A program made the position numbers and the translations under genes. The notes below the pieces were generated by a model. That model had not been told where the DNA came from. It searched no databases and was given only the letters and a program-made list of their open reading frames with translations. Positions 63,262 to 64,000 of a DNA stretch of 64,000 nucleotides are shown here, piece after piece (the stretch's first letter is position 1; every line of letters begins with the position of its first letter). The DNA is from Mycobacterium stomatepiae (GTDB lineage Bacteria > Actinomycetota > Actinomycetes > Mycobacteriales > Mycobacteriaceae), in assembly GCF_010731715.1 (NCBI RefSeq), contig NZ_AP022587.1, positions 4,774,001 through 4,838,000 of the forward strand, given 5' to 3'.

Positions 63262-64000
63262 GACAGGAATTCAACTTTCGATATCTTGAGCTGACCGCCG
63301 TCTCGTTCCATGTTGACGCTGGCCCGGAACAAGGCCGGGGGCGGTTTGACGTCATCCGGTCCAGTGGCATCGGTTCTTGCCGCCACGAGCACGGCTCCCG
63401 AATCGTCGCTCACCGACTCGACGGCGACGGCTTCCACGTTGACCTTGCTGCCAACCTTGGTGTCCTCGGCCTTCTTGACTATGAGAACTGACAGGGCCGA
63501 AAGCATGTTCTTTTGGTCGCCCGTCGAGGCATCGATCATCCGCTGGACGCTGTCCTTCGCATGGTCGGGGTCAATCGTCATCAGCGCTGTGATCCCTTGC
63601 CGGGCGGCCGCGGTGAACTCCGCGGTGAGCTGCCGTTTGTGCAGCGCGATCCGGTGCTGCCACAGCATGTAACCGGTCGCGCCGAGGGAAGCGAAGGTGA
63701 GCACGATGCCGATGCCAACAGCTACTGTTTTCCGCCCTGGGTGGTGCAGCCACCGCGGACGTTTGGGACGCCAGGACAACCAGCGTCGTTTCCGGCTCGG
63801 CTTCGTGCCATTCGCCGCGTCGTCAACGTCGCCAGCTTCCCGGCGCAGCCGCGCGACGCGTGCCCGGGCCGCCTCAGCGCGCGCTTCAGCCTCGGCAACT
63901 TCGTCCTCTGCGTATGCAGCCAACGCGGGAGCCACATCGCCGGAATCGATCCCTGAGCGCGACCGCGGTTCGGTGGCATAGGCTATATCCGTCGAGTCAC
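63258..64000 (-). CDS. Mce-associated membrane protein with coiled coil, cut by window end
   Basis: The frame is open to the end of the window with no start codon that fits before 64000, so the 5' end is missing. From the last GTG (63935) there are 225 residues: a coiled coil (EDEVAEAEARAEAARAR), a basic linker, a membrane helix (about 70-92), and an exported domain ending LKISKVEFLS. It is the paralogue of 46559 and partner of 62617. Confidence 0.8.
   Translation of the reverse strand, partial: DSTDIAYATEPRSRSGIDSGDVAPALAAYAEDEVAEAEARAEAARARVARLRREAGDVDDAANGTKPSRKRRWLSWRPKRPRWLHHPGRKTVAVGIGIVLTFASLGATGYMLWQHRIALHKRQLTAEFTAAARQGITALMTIDPDHAKDSVQRMIDASTGDQKNMLSALSVLIVKKAEDTKVGSKVNVEAVAVESVSDDSGAVLVAARTDATGPDDVKPPPALFRASVNMERDGGQLKISKVEFLS

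Overview
The window is GC-rich, coding-dense DNA from a mycobacterium, most likely a non-tuberculous one. The evidence is a complete mce operon (two YrbE permeases, six Mce proteins, Mce-associated membrane proteins), a mycofactocin-type dehydrogenase, P450/ferredoxin pairs, many acyl-CoA dehydrogenases, a DUF5313 protein, and genes that start at or next to their promoters. I cannot name the species. I see no rRNA, tRNA, insertion sequence, phage gene or CRISPR array.

Layout. Positions 1-9158 (+): dehydrogenase, TetR regulator, ferredoxin, P450, amidohydrolase, two M24-type proteins (the second broken) and a double CoA-transferase (broken). Positions 9155-12792: dehydrogenase, MarR regulator, DUF5313 protein, mycofactocin-type dehydrogenase and a second TetR regulator. 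Positions 12944-20177: a broken acyl-CoA dehydrogenase, then a minus-strand operon of carboxymuconolactone-decarboxylase-like protein, Rieske oxygenase, small unknown, broken amidohydrolase, SnoaL-like protein and two acyl-CoA dehydrogenases. Positions 20595-26349 (+): amidohydrolase, acyl-CoA dehydrogenase, enoyl-CoA hydratase, thiolase, a third TetR and its coupled partner. Positions 26511-29720: two P450/ferredoxin units facing each other. Positions 29847-41719: minus-strand operons of thiolase-like fusion, hydrolases, three beta-hydroxyacid dehydrogenases, a NuoF-like flavoprotein with ferredoxin, two amidohydrolases and a Rieske ferredoxin. Positions 41785-51996: broken TetR, hydrolase, nitroreductase remnant, an acyl-CoA dehydrogenase pair, a Mam-type gene set, a broken P450 with ferredoxin and dehydrogenase, and a CoA-transferase. 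Positions 52327-61894: the mce operon, followed by a second Mam-type set on the opposite strand.

How the parts fit. The enzyme set (P450s, Rieske oxygenase, C-C hydrolases and decarboxylase-like amidohydrolases, CoA-transferases, paired acyl-CoA dehydrogenases, hydratase, thiolases) looks like one catabolic programme for a hydrophobic, probably cyclic compound, with the mce operon as candidate importer. The substrate cannot be read from the sequence. No acyl-CoA ligase is present, so CoA would come from the CoA-transferases or from elsewhere.

Two features stand out. First, a 15-bp palindrome, GAGAATnnnATTCTC, occurs nine times (three perfect, six with one or two mismatches), each time upstream of a transcription unit between 11.9 and 50.7 kb. 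This defines a cluster-specific regulon; the TetR gene at 12055-12792, which has a perfect copy at its own promoter, is the best candidate regulator. A different 22-bp palindrome occurs twice at the left end. Second, seven genes each carry one main disabling lesion (four in-frame stops, three frameshifts) and two more look like remnants. These hit almost every catabolic unit, while the eight mce genes are intact. This looks like recent decay of the pathway, unless the lesions are sequence errors.
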